Shown piece by piece: positions 1-7,391 of a DNA stretch of 14,036 nucleotides (the stretch's first letter is position 1; each line of letters starts with the position of its first letter). A program made the translations under genes and the position numbers. The notes under the pieces were generated by a model. The model worked only from the letters and a program-made list of their open reading frames with translations. It had not been told where the DNA came from and did no database searches. Source of the stretch: Planctomycetota bacterium (lineage in GTDB: Bacteria > Planctomycetota > PLA2 > JAEUHO01); contig JAPKHB010000064.1 in assembly GCA_026647295.1 (NCBI GenBank), forward strand, positions 1 to 14,036. Direction: 5' to 3'.

Positions 1-296
1 GGGTGGGGCAGGCCGGCGGCCCGTCGCACGTCCGAACGCGGTTCGGGGATGGCGACCCCGAGGCGCCCCCCGAGCCAGCCCAGCACGGCCACCTCGCGCC
101 GAAGGCGCTCCTCTTCAGCCCGCCGCCGGGGCACGCGGGCGACCTGCTCCGGGCCGACCGCGTAGACGTCGAAGTCCCACCCGGCCCCGAGGAAGGCGAG
201 CGGCCCGCCCGCGGCGGGGCCCAGGGCCCCCGCGAGGGCGCGGGCGACCTGGCCCGTGGAGAGCCCGTGGTCCCGTTCCCAAGGCGGATGGTCCAT
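1..296 (-). CDS. APH/choline-kinase-like phosphotransferase, N-terminal part (cut by window edge)
   Basis: Reading the minus strand from ATG at 296-294 gives 98 codons that stay open to the edge of the window. The translation has the N-lobe pattern of the aminoglycoside phosphotransferase (APH) family: an LSTGQVARAL helix, the nucleotide-loop segment FLGAGWDFDVYAVG (about residues 35-48), the strand VARVPRR (about 53-59), and the helix LRREVAVLGWLGGRLGVAIPEP (about 64-85), where the Glu that pairs with the ATP-binding Lys/Arg usually sits. The catalytic loop (HxDxxxxN) would lie outside the window, so activity and substrate cannot be judged. Members of this family phosphorylate aminoglycosides, homoserine, choline, sugars or other small molecules, so resistance should not be assumed. 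The only purine-rich stretch (GGAGG at 310-314) is 13 bases from the ATG, which is too far for a good ribosome site. A TAGATT box lies 7 bases before the ATG instead. Divergent from corA, 59 bases away. Confidence 0.75.
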   Translation of the reverse strand, partial: MDHPPWERDHGLSTGQVARALAGALGPAAGGPLAFLGAGWDFDVYAVGPEQVARVPRRRAEEERLRREVAVLGWLGGRLGVAIPEPRSDVRRAAGLPH

Positions 297-303
297 CGCC
301 GGC

Positions 304-309
304 AATCTA
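304..309 (-). promoter_or_regulatory. Candidate -10 box (TAGATT) for a leaderless APH-like mRNA
   Basis: On the minus strand TAGATT is followed by exactly 7 bases and then ATG at 296. This TANNNT spacing would start transcription at or next to the A of ATG. No convincing -35 hexamer is visible 16-18 bases upstream. Two other genes in the window show the same arrangement. Confidence 0.35.
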
Positions 310-315
310 CCTCCC

Positions 316-321
316 GGTACC
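316..321 (+). promoter_or_regulatory. Weak candidate -10 box (TACCCT) for corA
   Basis: TACCCT fits TANNNT and would start transcription about 25-28 bases before the corA ATG, leaving room for the GGAGG ribosome site at 341-345. No clear -35 is seen. It lies within GGTACC, a motif that also precedes the gene at 3752. Confidence 0.2.
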
Positions 322-355
322 CTCGCGGCACGCCGCCCCCGGAGGCCGACCCGAG

Positions 356-1309
356 ATGATCCGCGTGCGCAGCCTCCGCGAGGGGGGCATCCAACTCGGC
401 GAGGGCGTGGCCGCCCTGCGCGAGGCCGTGGCCAACGACCAGCCCGACTGGATCTCGGTCACCGAACCCGACGCCGCCGAGGTCGAGGCCCTGTGCGAGG
501 TGCTCGGCCTGCACGAACTGGCCGTGCGCGACGCCCTGGCGGTCGGCTCCCCGCCCAAGATCGCCGACTTCGGCGCCCACCTCTTCTTCATCGTGCACAC
601 GCCGGTGGCCAAGGCCTTCGACCAGACCCGCAAGATCGCCGTGTTCCTGGCGCCGCACTGGATTGCGACCGTCCAGCGCACCCGGTCGGACGCCATGGAC
701 GAGATCGCCCGGCGCGTGGAACTCGACCCCGGCTACCTGCTGGCCACGCCGAGCGCGCTGGCGCACGTCGTGATCGACCACATGACCGGGGGCTTCGAGG
801 ACCTCACCGCCGGCATCCTGGACGAGATCGCCCAGCTCGAGGAGGCCGTGCTGGCCGGACCGGACGGGGGGAACATGCAGGCCCTGCTCGCCCTGCGCCG
901 CCGGGTGATGGGCCTATTGCGCGTGACGCGGAGCCAGCGCGACGTGTGCGCGTCGTTGTGCCGGGCCACCCACCCCGCGATCCCGCACGAGGTGCTGCCG
1001 TATCTGCGCGACGTGTACGACCACGTCCTGCGGCTACACGACATGCTGGAGGTCGCGCGCGACAGCCTGGCCATCACGCGTGACGCCTACCTCACCGTGG
1101 TCAACAACCGCTTGAGCGAGGTCATGCGCACGCTCACGGTGATCGCGACGATCATGCTGCCGTTGAGCCTGCTGGCCGGCGTCTACGGCATGAACTTCGG
1201 GTGGATGCCCCTGCTGGACCACCCGCTGGGCTTCTGGTTCGCGCTCGGGGGGATGGGGCTGATCGCGGCCGGCATGCTCTGGTGGTTCCGCCGCCGGCAT
1301 TGGGTCTAG
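356..1309 (+). CDS. corA: CorA-family magnesium/divalent cation transporter
   Basis: 317 residues, the usual CorA length. The long cytoplasmic N-terminal part is an alpha/beta domain followed by helices (about residues 1-255). Two membrane helices then lie at the extreme C-terminus. The first, about 258-280, ends in the signature YGMNF (GMN at 278-280), which forms the ion-selectivity ring in the CorA pentamer. The second is about 292-311, followed by a basic tail RRRHWV, as expected for a cytoplasmic C-terminus. The family moves Mg2+, and in some members Co2+, Ni2+ or Zn2+, across the inner membrane. The loop after GMN is short and lacks the acidic MPEL-type sequence of classical CorA, having GWMPLLDHP instead, so the exact metal is uncertain. 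ATG 356 is supported by GGAGG at 341-345, 10 bases upstream. The gene stands alone and converges on the desaturase gene with a 24-base gap. Confidence 0.93.
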   Translation: MIRVRSLREGGIQLGEGVAALREAVANDQPDWISVTEPDAAEVEALCEVLGLHELAVRDALAVGSPPKIADFGAHLFFIVHTPVAKAFDQTRKIAVFLAPHWIATVQRTRSDAMDEIARRVELDPGYLLATPSALAHVVIDHMTGGFEDLTAGILDEIAQLEEAVLAGPDGGNMQALLALRRRVMGLLRVTRSQRDVCASLCRATHPAIPHEVLPYLRDVYDHVLRLHDMLEVARDSLAITRDAYLTVVNNRLSEVMRTLTVIATIMLPLSLLAGVYGMNFGWMPLLDHPLGFWFALGGMGLIAAGMLWWFRRRHWV

Positions 1310-1333
1310 CCGGGCCGCGCGGGCCGGGCCGCC

Positions 1334-2086
1334 TCACACGCCGACGATGCGGCGCAGGAGCCGCGGGCGGGGCTCCGCCATGCCCAGGCGGAACCCGTCG
1401 GGCAGCGTGCGGGGATCGACGTGGGTGCCGAAGAGGCGGTCCCAGACGGTGAAGATGAAGCCGAGGTTCTTGCGGCTGTTGGCGTCGGCAGAGTGGTGCA
1501 CGCGGTGGTAGTCGGGCGTGACCAGAAGCGCTTCCAGGGGGCCCAGGCGCACCCGGACGTTGGAGTGCACCCACAGGTTCACGACGACGCCCGTGCCCAG
1601 GGCCACCGCCGCCTCCCCCGGCGTGAAGCGCAGGAGGTAGCCTGCGATCAGCACTTGCGGCCCGGCGAAGAAGAGGAGGTGCAGCACGCTCGTGCGCGAT
1701 CCCGAGAGCCAGTAGAGGTGCTCGGTGGTGTGGTGGAAGGCGTGGGTGCGGAACAGGAGGTCCGAGGCGTGCATGGCCCGGTGTACCCAATAGAGGCAGA
1801 AGTCCCCGGCGGCCAGGCCGAGCAGCACCTTGAGGGCCGAGGGCGCCTCGTGCAGCGGGGCGATCGGCGAGAAGGCGGCCGCGACCTCGAGGGCGTCCAG
1901 CCCTCCGGTGAGCAGGGTCTTCCAGACCTGCGAGAACACGACCACGATCGCAAGCGCCGCCAGGTCCAGGCGCAGGGTCGGCCGGCGCCGGTGCGGTCGG
2001 GCCGGCCGCAGCCGTTCCCACAGGTCGAAGACGGCGACGGCCGCGACCAGCACGACCGCCTCCCACAGAACCGTTGTGCCCCACAT
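1334..2086 (-). CDS. Sterol desaturase / fatty acid hydroxylase superfamily membrane enzyme
   Basis: 250 residues from ATG 2086. This start has GAGGG at 2093-2097, 6 bases upstream, and opens directly into a membrane helix. The longer frame to 2164 adds an Arg/Gly-rich stretch with no ribosome site. Three histidine clusters of the di-iron fatty acid hydroxylase family are present: HRAMH (102-106), HAFHH (115-119, with a further H at 123) and HRVHH (194-198). They are followed by the typical ending NSRKNLGFIFTVWDRLFGT. Hydrophobic segments at about 5-20, 42-60, 83-100 and 133-165 fit an integral membrane protein with the metal site facing the cytoplasm. Family members hydroxylate or desaturate sterols, carotenoids, sphingoid bases or ether lipids using O2. 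The substrate cannot be told from sequence. Divergent from htpX across a 161-base shared regulatory region. Confidence 0.9.
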   Translation of the reverse strand: MWGTTVLWEAVVLVAAVAVFDLWERLRPARPHRRRPTLRLDLAALAIVVVFSQVWKTLLTGGLDALEVAAAFSPIAPLHEAPSALKVLLGLAAGDFCLYWVHRAMHASDLLFRTHAFHHTTEHLYWLSGSRTSVLHLLFFAGPQVLIAGYLLRFTPGEAAVALGTGVVVNLWVHSNVRVRLGPLEALLVTPDYHRVHHSADANSRKNLGFIFTVWDRLFGTHVDPRTLPDGFRLGMAEPRPRLLRRIVGV

Positions 2087-2134
2087 CGAGGACCCTCGCG
2101 TCGGCCGGTGCCCAGCCCCCGGACGCAGGGCGCG

Positions 2135-2144
2135 ATGGTACAAT
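2135..2144. promoter_or_regulatory. Symmetric divergent -10 element (ATGGTACAAT)
   Basis: The plus strand reads TGG-TACAAT, an extended -10 (TGn plus TANNNT) facing htpX. The minus strand of the same bases reads TACCAT (2140-2135), facing the sterol-desaturase-like gene. The predicted starts would leave leaders of about 97 bases (htpX) and about 42 bases (desaturase), both containing a ribosome site. No good -35 hexamer is visible for either direction, which an extended -10 can compensate for on the htpX side. Confidence 0.4.
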
Positions 2145-2165
2145 CCGCGCCCGGACCCCCTCAAG

Positions 2166-2205
2166 CGCCGGCCGCGAGCCGGCGCGCCCCGGCCGGGGCG
2201 CGCCG
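2166..2205 (+). repeat. Perfect 26-bp palindrome with overlapping upstream hairpin in the htpX leader
   Basis: Bases 2180-2205 are an exact palindrome (half-site CGGCGCGCCCCGG). As RNA they would form an 11-bp stem with a GGCC loop. A second stem, CGCCGGC (2166-2172) with GCCGGCG (2178-2184) and loop CGCGA, shares bases 2180-2184 with the palindrome, so the two folds exclude each other. No T-run follows, so this is not a standard terminator. It could be a leader switch or a DNA operator. Confidence 0.6.
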
Positions 2206-2235
2206 CGACGGGGCCGGGAGGCGGCCGTACCCCTC

Positions 2236-2250
2236 GGAGGACCCTCCTTG
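2236..2250 (+). promoter_or_regulatory. htpX ribosome binding site with TTG start and self-pairing Shine-Dalgarno
   Basis: GGAGG (2236-2240) is 7 bases before TTG (2248-2250). GGAG (2236-2239) can pair with CTCC (2244-2247) around a GACC loop, which would hide the ribosome site. Together with the TTG start this suggests limited or conditional translation. Confidence 0.5.
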
Positions 2251-3090
2251 CTGCGCACGATCTTCCTGCTCACGCTGCTCACGCTGCTGATGGTCGCCGT
2301 CGGCGGGCTCGTCGGCGGCCGGGCCGGGATGCTGGTCGCCTTCGGCCTCGGGCTCGCCCTGAACTTCGTGAACTACTGGTTCTCGGGTTCGATCGTGCTC
2401 AAGCTCTACGGCGCCCGGGTCCTGGGCCCGGGGGAACTCGAGTGGATCCAGGAGGACGTGCGGGGGCTTACCCAGCGGGCCGGGCTCCCCATGCCCAAGG
2501 TGGCCTTCATCGACAAGCCCGGGCCCAACGCGTTCGCCACGGGCCGCAATCCGGATCACGCCGTGGTGGCCGTGACGCGCGGCCTGCTCGAGGTGTGCGA
2601 CCGGCGCCAGGTCCGCGCCGTGCTGGCCCACGAACTCGGGCACGTGCAGAACCGCGACATGCTCACCATGACGCTGGTCGCGGGCGCGGTCTCCGCGATC
2701 GGGTTCCTCTCCATGATGGCCCGGTGGGGGGCCATCTTCGGCGGCGGCCGCGACGACGACCGCGGTCCGTCCGCGGTGGTCATGCTGGTGGTCTCGCTGC
2801 TGGCACCCTTGATGGCCGTGCTGGTGCAGATGGCCATCAGCCGCGCGCGCGAGTACGAAGCGGACCGACGGGGGGGCGAGATCTCGGGCGACCCGTTGGC
2901 GCTCGCCGACGCCCTGGAGAGCCTGCACCGCTCGATCCCGGGCCGGCCCGCGCTCAGCGCCAGCGGGGCGACCGCGCACATGATGATCGCGAGCCCCTTC
3001 TTCGGGACCCAGCTCGGCCGGCTGTTCAGCACGCACCCCGACCCCGGCGAGCGCATCCGCCGCCTGCGGGCGATGGCCGCAGGCCGGTGA
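2248..3090 (+). CDS. htpX: HtpX-type M48 membrane zinc metalloprotease
   Basis: 280 residues when started at TTG 2248, which is the usual HtpX length. The longer in-frame ATG at 2074 would overlap the divergent gene and add about 58 low-complexity residues before the membrane helix, so I reject it. Two membrane helices open the protein (about 4-24 and 27-51). The zinc site HELGH is at 128-132 and the third ligand Glu202 lies in EYEAD (202-206). Hydrophobic segments at about 140-158 and 176-197 lie between them. The end has the family sequence FSTHPDPGERIRRL. HtpX sits in the inner membrane with its active site in the cytoplasm and degrades misfolded membrane proteins. In Proteobacteria it responds to envelope or heat stress. 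The leader holds a strong palindrome and a self-pairing ribosome site, so post-transcriptional control is plausible. All key residues are present. Confidence 0.93.
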   Translation: MLRTIFLLTLLTLLMVAVGGLVGGRAGMLVAFGLGLALNFVNYWFSGSIVLKLYGARVLGPGELEWIQEDVRGLTQRAGLPMPKVAFIDKPGPNAFATGRNPDHAVVAVTRGLLEVCDRRQVRAVLAHELGHVQNRDMLTMTLVAGAVSAIGFLSMMARWGAIFGGGRDDDRGPSAVVMLVVSLLAPLMAVLVQMAISRAREYEADRRGGEISGDPLALADALESLHRSIPGRPALSASGATAHMMIASPFFGTQLGRLFSTHPDPGERIRRLRAMAAGR

Positions 3091-3108
3091 TCCGCGCGGG
3101 AGCGCGGA
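3091..3108 (+). terminator. Possible terminator hairpin after htpX
   Basis: TCCGCGC-GGGA-GCGCGGA forms a 7-bp stem with a 4-base loop starting immediately after the htpX TGA. No T-run follows, so intrinsic termination is only possible, not shown. Confidence 0.35.
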
Positions 3109-3158
3109 GCCGGGTTCCAGGGCGCGTCCGCAGTCTTCAGTCCCCTCGAATGATGCAC

Positions 3159-3173
3159 CGGAGCCTGGCTCCG
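3159..3173 (-). terminator. Possible terminator hairpin after the lipoprotein gene
   Basis: CGGAG-CCTGG-CTCCG can fold as a 5-bp stem with 5-base loop, 5 bases past the stop codon of the minus-strand lipoprotein gene. It lacks a T-run. With the hairpin at 3091-3108 it fills the 88-base convergent gap. Confidence 0.3.
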
Positions 3174-3178
3174 TACGG

Positions 3179-3667
3179 TCAATCGAGCAGGCGCGAGCCC
3201 CGGTACGAGCCCATGGGCCCGGCGTCGTTGTTGGTGTCGGTGAAGGCGACGCAGAAGGTCGCGCCCCCGTCCCCGAAGAGGAAGGTCACCTCGGCGGAGT
3301 AGTCCGGGTCCCCGTTCTTGGGCACCAGCGTGATGTCGAGGCGGTTGCCCACGAGGGTCCCCTGGCCGATCAGGTCGCGATCGTTGGCGTTCTCGTAGGT
3401 GGTCCCGGTGACGTTCACGTCGGCGCTGGACTGGGTGAAGCTGATCGTGCCGCGCAGGGTGTAGGGCCCCACGAGGCCCTGGCCGTACTCGAAGGTGCCG
3501 GCGACGTTCACCGCCGTCAGCGGCGAGTCGACCGGGCAGGCGTCGCCGCCCCCCGATCCGCCGGATCCGCAGCCCGCGACGAACAAGGCCCCCCCGAGGG
3601 TCGCGGCGCCCAGCAGCAGGCCGGCCAGGAGGGGGAGCACGGGGAGGCGGGGGCGGGCGGTGTCCAT
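3179..3667 (-). CDS. Small secreted lipoprotein, unknown function
   Basis: 162 residues from ATG 3667. A hydrophobic stretch (about 9-31) ends in the lipobox VAGC, so Cys33 should be lipidated by Lgt and the signal removed by Lsp. A flexible GSGGSGGG linker follows. The mature part (about 42-162) is rich in alternating polar and hydrophobic residues with short motifs such as YTLRGTISF, GQGTLVGNRLDITL and AEVTFLF. This looks like an all-beta, lipocalin-like barrel or sandwich, but no family is recognised. Cys44 and Cys139 could form a disulfide. The segment TDTNNDAG (143-150) is acidic and could bind a cation. The only GGAG sits 2 bases from the ATG, too close to serve as a ribosome site. Instead TATCGT lies 8 bases before it. 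Longer upstream reading in the same frame lies antisense to the gene at 3752 and is rejected. Confidence 0.82.
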   Translation of the reverse strand: MDTARPRLPVLPLLAGLLLGAATLGGALFVAGCGSGGSGGGDACPVDSPLTAVNVAGTFEYGQGLVGPYTLRGTISFTQSSADVNVTGTTYENANDRDLIGQGTLVGNRLDITLVPKNGDPDYSAEVTFLFGDGGATFCVAFTDTNNDAGPMGSYRGSRLLD

Positions 3668-3675
3668 GGCTCCGG

Positions 3676-3681
3676 ACGATA
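3676..3681 (-). promoter_or_regulatory. Candidate -10 box (TATCGT) for a leaderless lipoprotein mRNA
   Basis: On the minus strand TATCGT is followed by 8 bases (CCGGAGCC) and then ATG 3667. TTTGCA/TTGCAG lies 15-16 bases further upstream as a fair -35 match. Transcription would start at or within a base or two of the ATG. Confidence 0.45.
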
Positions 3682-3738
3682 GCAGCCCGGTGTCGCCTGC
3701 AAAGCGACCCGTTGGGGCGCGGTCGGGCCCGGGGGCGG

Positions 3739-3744
3739 TACCAT
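3739..3744 (+). promoter_or_regulatory. Candidate -10 box (TACCAT) for a leaderless mRNA of the gene at 3752
   Basis: TACCAT is followed by 7 bases (CGGGGCG) and then ATG 3752. No Shine-Dalgarno lies at normal spacing. The nearest -35-like sequence, TTGGGG at 3712-3717, is 21 bases away, so the -35 is unconvincing. Confidence 0.4.
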
Positions 3745-3751
3745 CGGGGCG

Positions 3752-4846
3752 ATGGGACCCCACGCCCGTCTCGGCGGCCTGCTTTGCGCCCTCACCCTGG
3801 CGGGCCTGGCCATCGGGGGCGCGCCGGCGGCGCGCGCCGGGGAGCCCGGCCCCCAGGCGCGCGCGCACGTGGTCGCCCTGCGCGCGGACCTCGAGGCCCA
3901 GGCGCGGGCCCCCGCCGACGCCGGGGTGGACGGCGTGCTCGCAACGGCCCATCGGCAGGTCGTGCGCCCGCGGCTTGGGCGGCTGCGCACGGCGCTCAAG
4001 GACCTGGACCGCGACGGGATCTGGGTGGGGGCGCCCGCCGGGCCGGGCGGCCCCGGCCCCAAGGCGCCGGCACCGTCCGACGCCCCGGAGGCCCCGGACG
4101 TTCCCGATGCTCCCGCCGCTCCCGTCGAGCCCGACGCCCCCGACGCCCCCGGGCCGCAGTGGCTGCGCCCGGACCAGTGGACGGGGGCCGTGCACAAGGC
4201 CGCCAGCGCCTACACGGAGATGGCGCAGATCGTGCGTGGCTATCGGCGCTACACGGTGGGCGGGGAGCGGCTCGAGCGCGAGTGGCTGCGGGCCAACCCC
4301 GAGCCGCTCCTCTACGGCCCCACGCCGGCGGGGGCGCAGGCCGCGCGCGTGGAGGGCCTCATCCGCTGGTACGTGCTCCACGGCAAGCCGATCCCGACGG
4401 TGCTGCTGCACGAACTGGAGCGCTGGCGCGCGTTGGACGTCGAACAGCGCATCCAACGCGAGGCGGACCACCGCGCCTGGCTCGAGCGCCGGCGCCTGGC
4501 GCGCGAGGAGATCGCCCAGACCGTCGCCCGCACGCGCGCCGCCCTCGAAGGCGCCGCCGCGGCCTGGCAGGCGCGCATGGACCGGGTCCGGGCCTTCGTC
4601 GCCGACGCGCAGGTGGCCGAGGAGGGGCGCCTCGAGGGGCTCCTGCCGCCGGAGGAGGCGGCGCGCGCCCCCCTGCTGGCCGTGCTGGGCGAGATGGCGG
4701 CGGGGCGCACCCTGGCGCTGGCGGCCCCGGAGGAGCCCGTCCCCGCCTGGGCCACGCGCGTGCGCCAGGGCTGGCTGGCGCCGCGGGCGCGGCTGCTGGC
4801 GCTCCTGGCGCGCGCGGGCCCGGCGGCGCCGCCGGCCGCGGACTGA
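3752..4846 (+). CDS. Exported, largely helical protein of unknown function
   Basis: 364 residues. An N-terminal Sec signal (about 5-24 hydrophobic) ends in AAARA-type cleavage after Ala29. A helical segment (about 33-85) leads into DLDRDG (84-89). This has the DxDxDG spacing of EF-hand or dockerin calcium loops but lacks the acidic residue at loop position 12. A Pro/Ala/Asp-rich linker with DAP, EAP and VEP units spans about 93-136. The rest is strongly helical, with an Arg/Glu-rich probable coiled coil at about 240-300 and an Ala/Leu-rich C-terminal helix. No enzyme motif or known family is recognised. It is probably periplasmic, with the linker joining two helical parts. It is divergent from the lipoprotein gene (84-base spacer) and converges on the desaturase gene with a 19-base gap. 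The shared spacer suggests related expression, but nothing shows a shared job. Confidence 0.82.
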   Translation: MGPHARLGGLLCALTLAGLAIGGAPAARAGEPGPQARAHVVALRADLEAQARAPADAGVDGVLATAHRQVVRPRLGRLRTALKDLDRDGIWVGAPAGPGGPGPKAPAPSDAPEAPDVPDAPAAPVEPDAPDAPGPQWLRPDQWTGAVHKAASAYTEMAQIVRGYRRYTVGGERLEREWLRANPEPLLYGPTPAGAQAARVEGLIRWYVLHGKPIPTVLLHELERWRALDVEQRIQREADHRAWLERRRLAREEIAQTVARTRAALEGAAAAWQARMDRVRAFVADAQVAEEGRLEGLLPPEEAARAPLLAVLGEMAAGRTLALAAPEEPVPAWATRVRQGWLAPRARLLALLARAGPAAPPAAD

Positions 4847-4865
4847 CCGCGCCCCGGCGGGGGGA

Positions 4866-5909
4866 TCAGGCCGGCGGGCGCGCCGGGCTTCGGCGCGGGA
4901 GCGGGTTGAGGTCGCGCACGATCCCCAGGCGTTCGAGCAGCAGCAGGCCGTACCAGGTCAGGTCCACCTCCCACCACCGGTGGCCCTGGCGCACCGCGCC
5001 GGGGGCGTGGTGGTGGTTGTTGTGCCAACCCTCGCCCAGCGTGAGCAGCGCGAGGACGGGGTTGTTGCGGCTGTCGTCGTGGGTGTCGTAGCGCCGGGAG
5101 CCCCAGCGATGGGCCAGCGAGTTGATGGTGAAGGTGCCGTGCAGCAGGACCGTCGTGGAGATGAAGAAGCCCCACACGAGCATCTGCGGGCCCGAGGTCG
5201 AAAGCCCGGGCGCCAGCCGGGCCAGCGCCGCCCCGAGCCCGTAGGTGCCCGCGGCGAAGAGCAGCGGGACCAGGACGCAGAAGCGGTCCAGGAAGCGCAG
5301 CTCCGGGAAGCGCACGAGGTCGGGGACGGCGTCCCGGTGGGTGGGGAAGTTGCGCCGGGCGGTCACCCAACCGATGTGGCTCCACAGGAAGCCGTGGACC
5401 ACCGGCGAGTGGGCGTCCTCGGCCTGGTCGGAGTAGCGGTGGTGGCGCCGGTGGTGGGCGGCCCACCACAGCGGACCGCGTTGCACGGCCGTGTTGCCCC
5501 ACACGGCGAAGCAGAACTGCCAGAAGCGGGAGGTCTTGAAGGCGCGGTGCGAGAAGTAGCGGTGGTAGAAGGCCGTGAGGCCGAACATGCGCCCGGCGTA
5601 CAGGCCGACGGCCACCCCGACCGCCACGGGGCTCGTGCCCACGAGCAGGACGCCCAGACACCCGAGGTGGAGCACCACGAAGGGCAGGATGCGCGGCCAC
5701 TCCACGGCCAGCGGGGCCGACAGGTCGGCGGCGGCGTCCCCCGCGTCGCCGTCCACCCAGCGCCGAAGCAGGCCGAGCAGCCGTCGGCCCGGGCCCCCCG
5801 CGGCGCGCGGCCGGCCGGCGCCGGGTCCGCCCCCCGGGGCGAGCGCCGCCGGGCCCACGGGCGCGGGGGGCGGCAGGGGCGCCGGCAGGGTGCTGCGCGC
5901 GTCGGGCAT
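4866..5909 (-). CDS. Acyl-CoA/acyl-lipid fatty acid desaturase (delta-9 type)
   Basis: 347 residues from ATG 5909, supported by GGGAG 6 bases upstream. The first 65 or so residues are a Pro/Ala/Gly-rich tail not seen in most relatives. The membrane core follows, with the three histidine boxes of delta-9 desaturases: HRYFSH (116-121), HHRRHH (152-157) and HNNHH (296-300, within GEGWHNNHHH). Family segments FWQFCFAVWGNTAVQ, DAHSPVVHGFLWSHIGW and TINSLAHRWGSRRYDT (the N-x-x-x-H stretch) are also clear. The di-iron centre uses O2 and reducing power to insert a cis double bond into saturated acyl chains, adjusting membrane fluidity. Redox partners are not encoded nearby. It lies 41 bases downstream of the E3 gene on the same strand, so it probably shares the transcript. 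Whether the substrate is acyl-CoA or an intact lipid cannot be told. Confidence 0.92.
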   Translation of the reverse strand: MPDARSTLPAPLPPPAPVGPAALAPGGGPGAGRPRAAGGPGRRLLGLLRRWVDGDAGDAAADLSAPLAVEWPRILPFVVLHLGCLGVLLVGTSPVAVGVAVGLYAGRMFGLTAFYHRYFSHRAFKTSRFWQFCFAVWGNTAVQRGPLWWAAHHRRHHRYSDQAEDAHSPVVHGFLWSHIGWVTARRNFPTHRDAVPDLVRFPELRFLDRFCVLVPLLFAAGTYGLGAALARLAPGLSTSGPQMLVWGFFISTTVLLHGTFTINSLAHRWGSRRYDTHDDSRNNPVLALLTLGEGWHNNHHHAPGAVRQGHRWWEVDLTWYGLLLLERLGIVRDLNPLPRRSPARPPA

Positions 5910-5950
5910 GCGGGGCTCCCGGGAGGGTTCGGGGCGCGGGCGGCCGCCGG

Positions 5951-7360
<1,410 letters not shown>

Positions 7361-7391
7361 GGGGGGCTCCCGGGGGGCGGCGCGGGGCGGG

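Noticed and set aside
84..84. Any defence, toxin-antitoxin, CRISPR or mobile-element system in the window
   Set aside because: No matching motifs, direct repeats with spacers, terminal inverted repeats or transposase residues were found. The coordinate is only a placeholder for a window-wide statement.
1310..1333. GC dyad between corA and the sterol-desaturase-like gene as a terminator
   Set aside because: Only about 4 bp of pairing (GGCC...GGCC) and no T-run; nothing firm in this 24-base convergent gap.
2087..2164. Longer start for the sterol-desaturase-like gene
   Set aside because: No ribosome site; the added residues are low complexity and would span the candidate divergent promoter.
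2180..2205. Palindrome as an intrinsic terminator
   Set aside because: No T-run on either strand, and it lies in a divergent spacer rather than after a gene.
2074..2247. Longer ATG start for htpX
   Set aside because: It would precede the candidate promoter, overlap the divergent gene and put about 58 Arg/Pro residues before the first membrane helix. TTG 2248 has a ribosome site at 7 bases.
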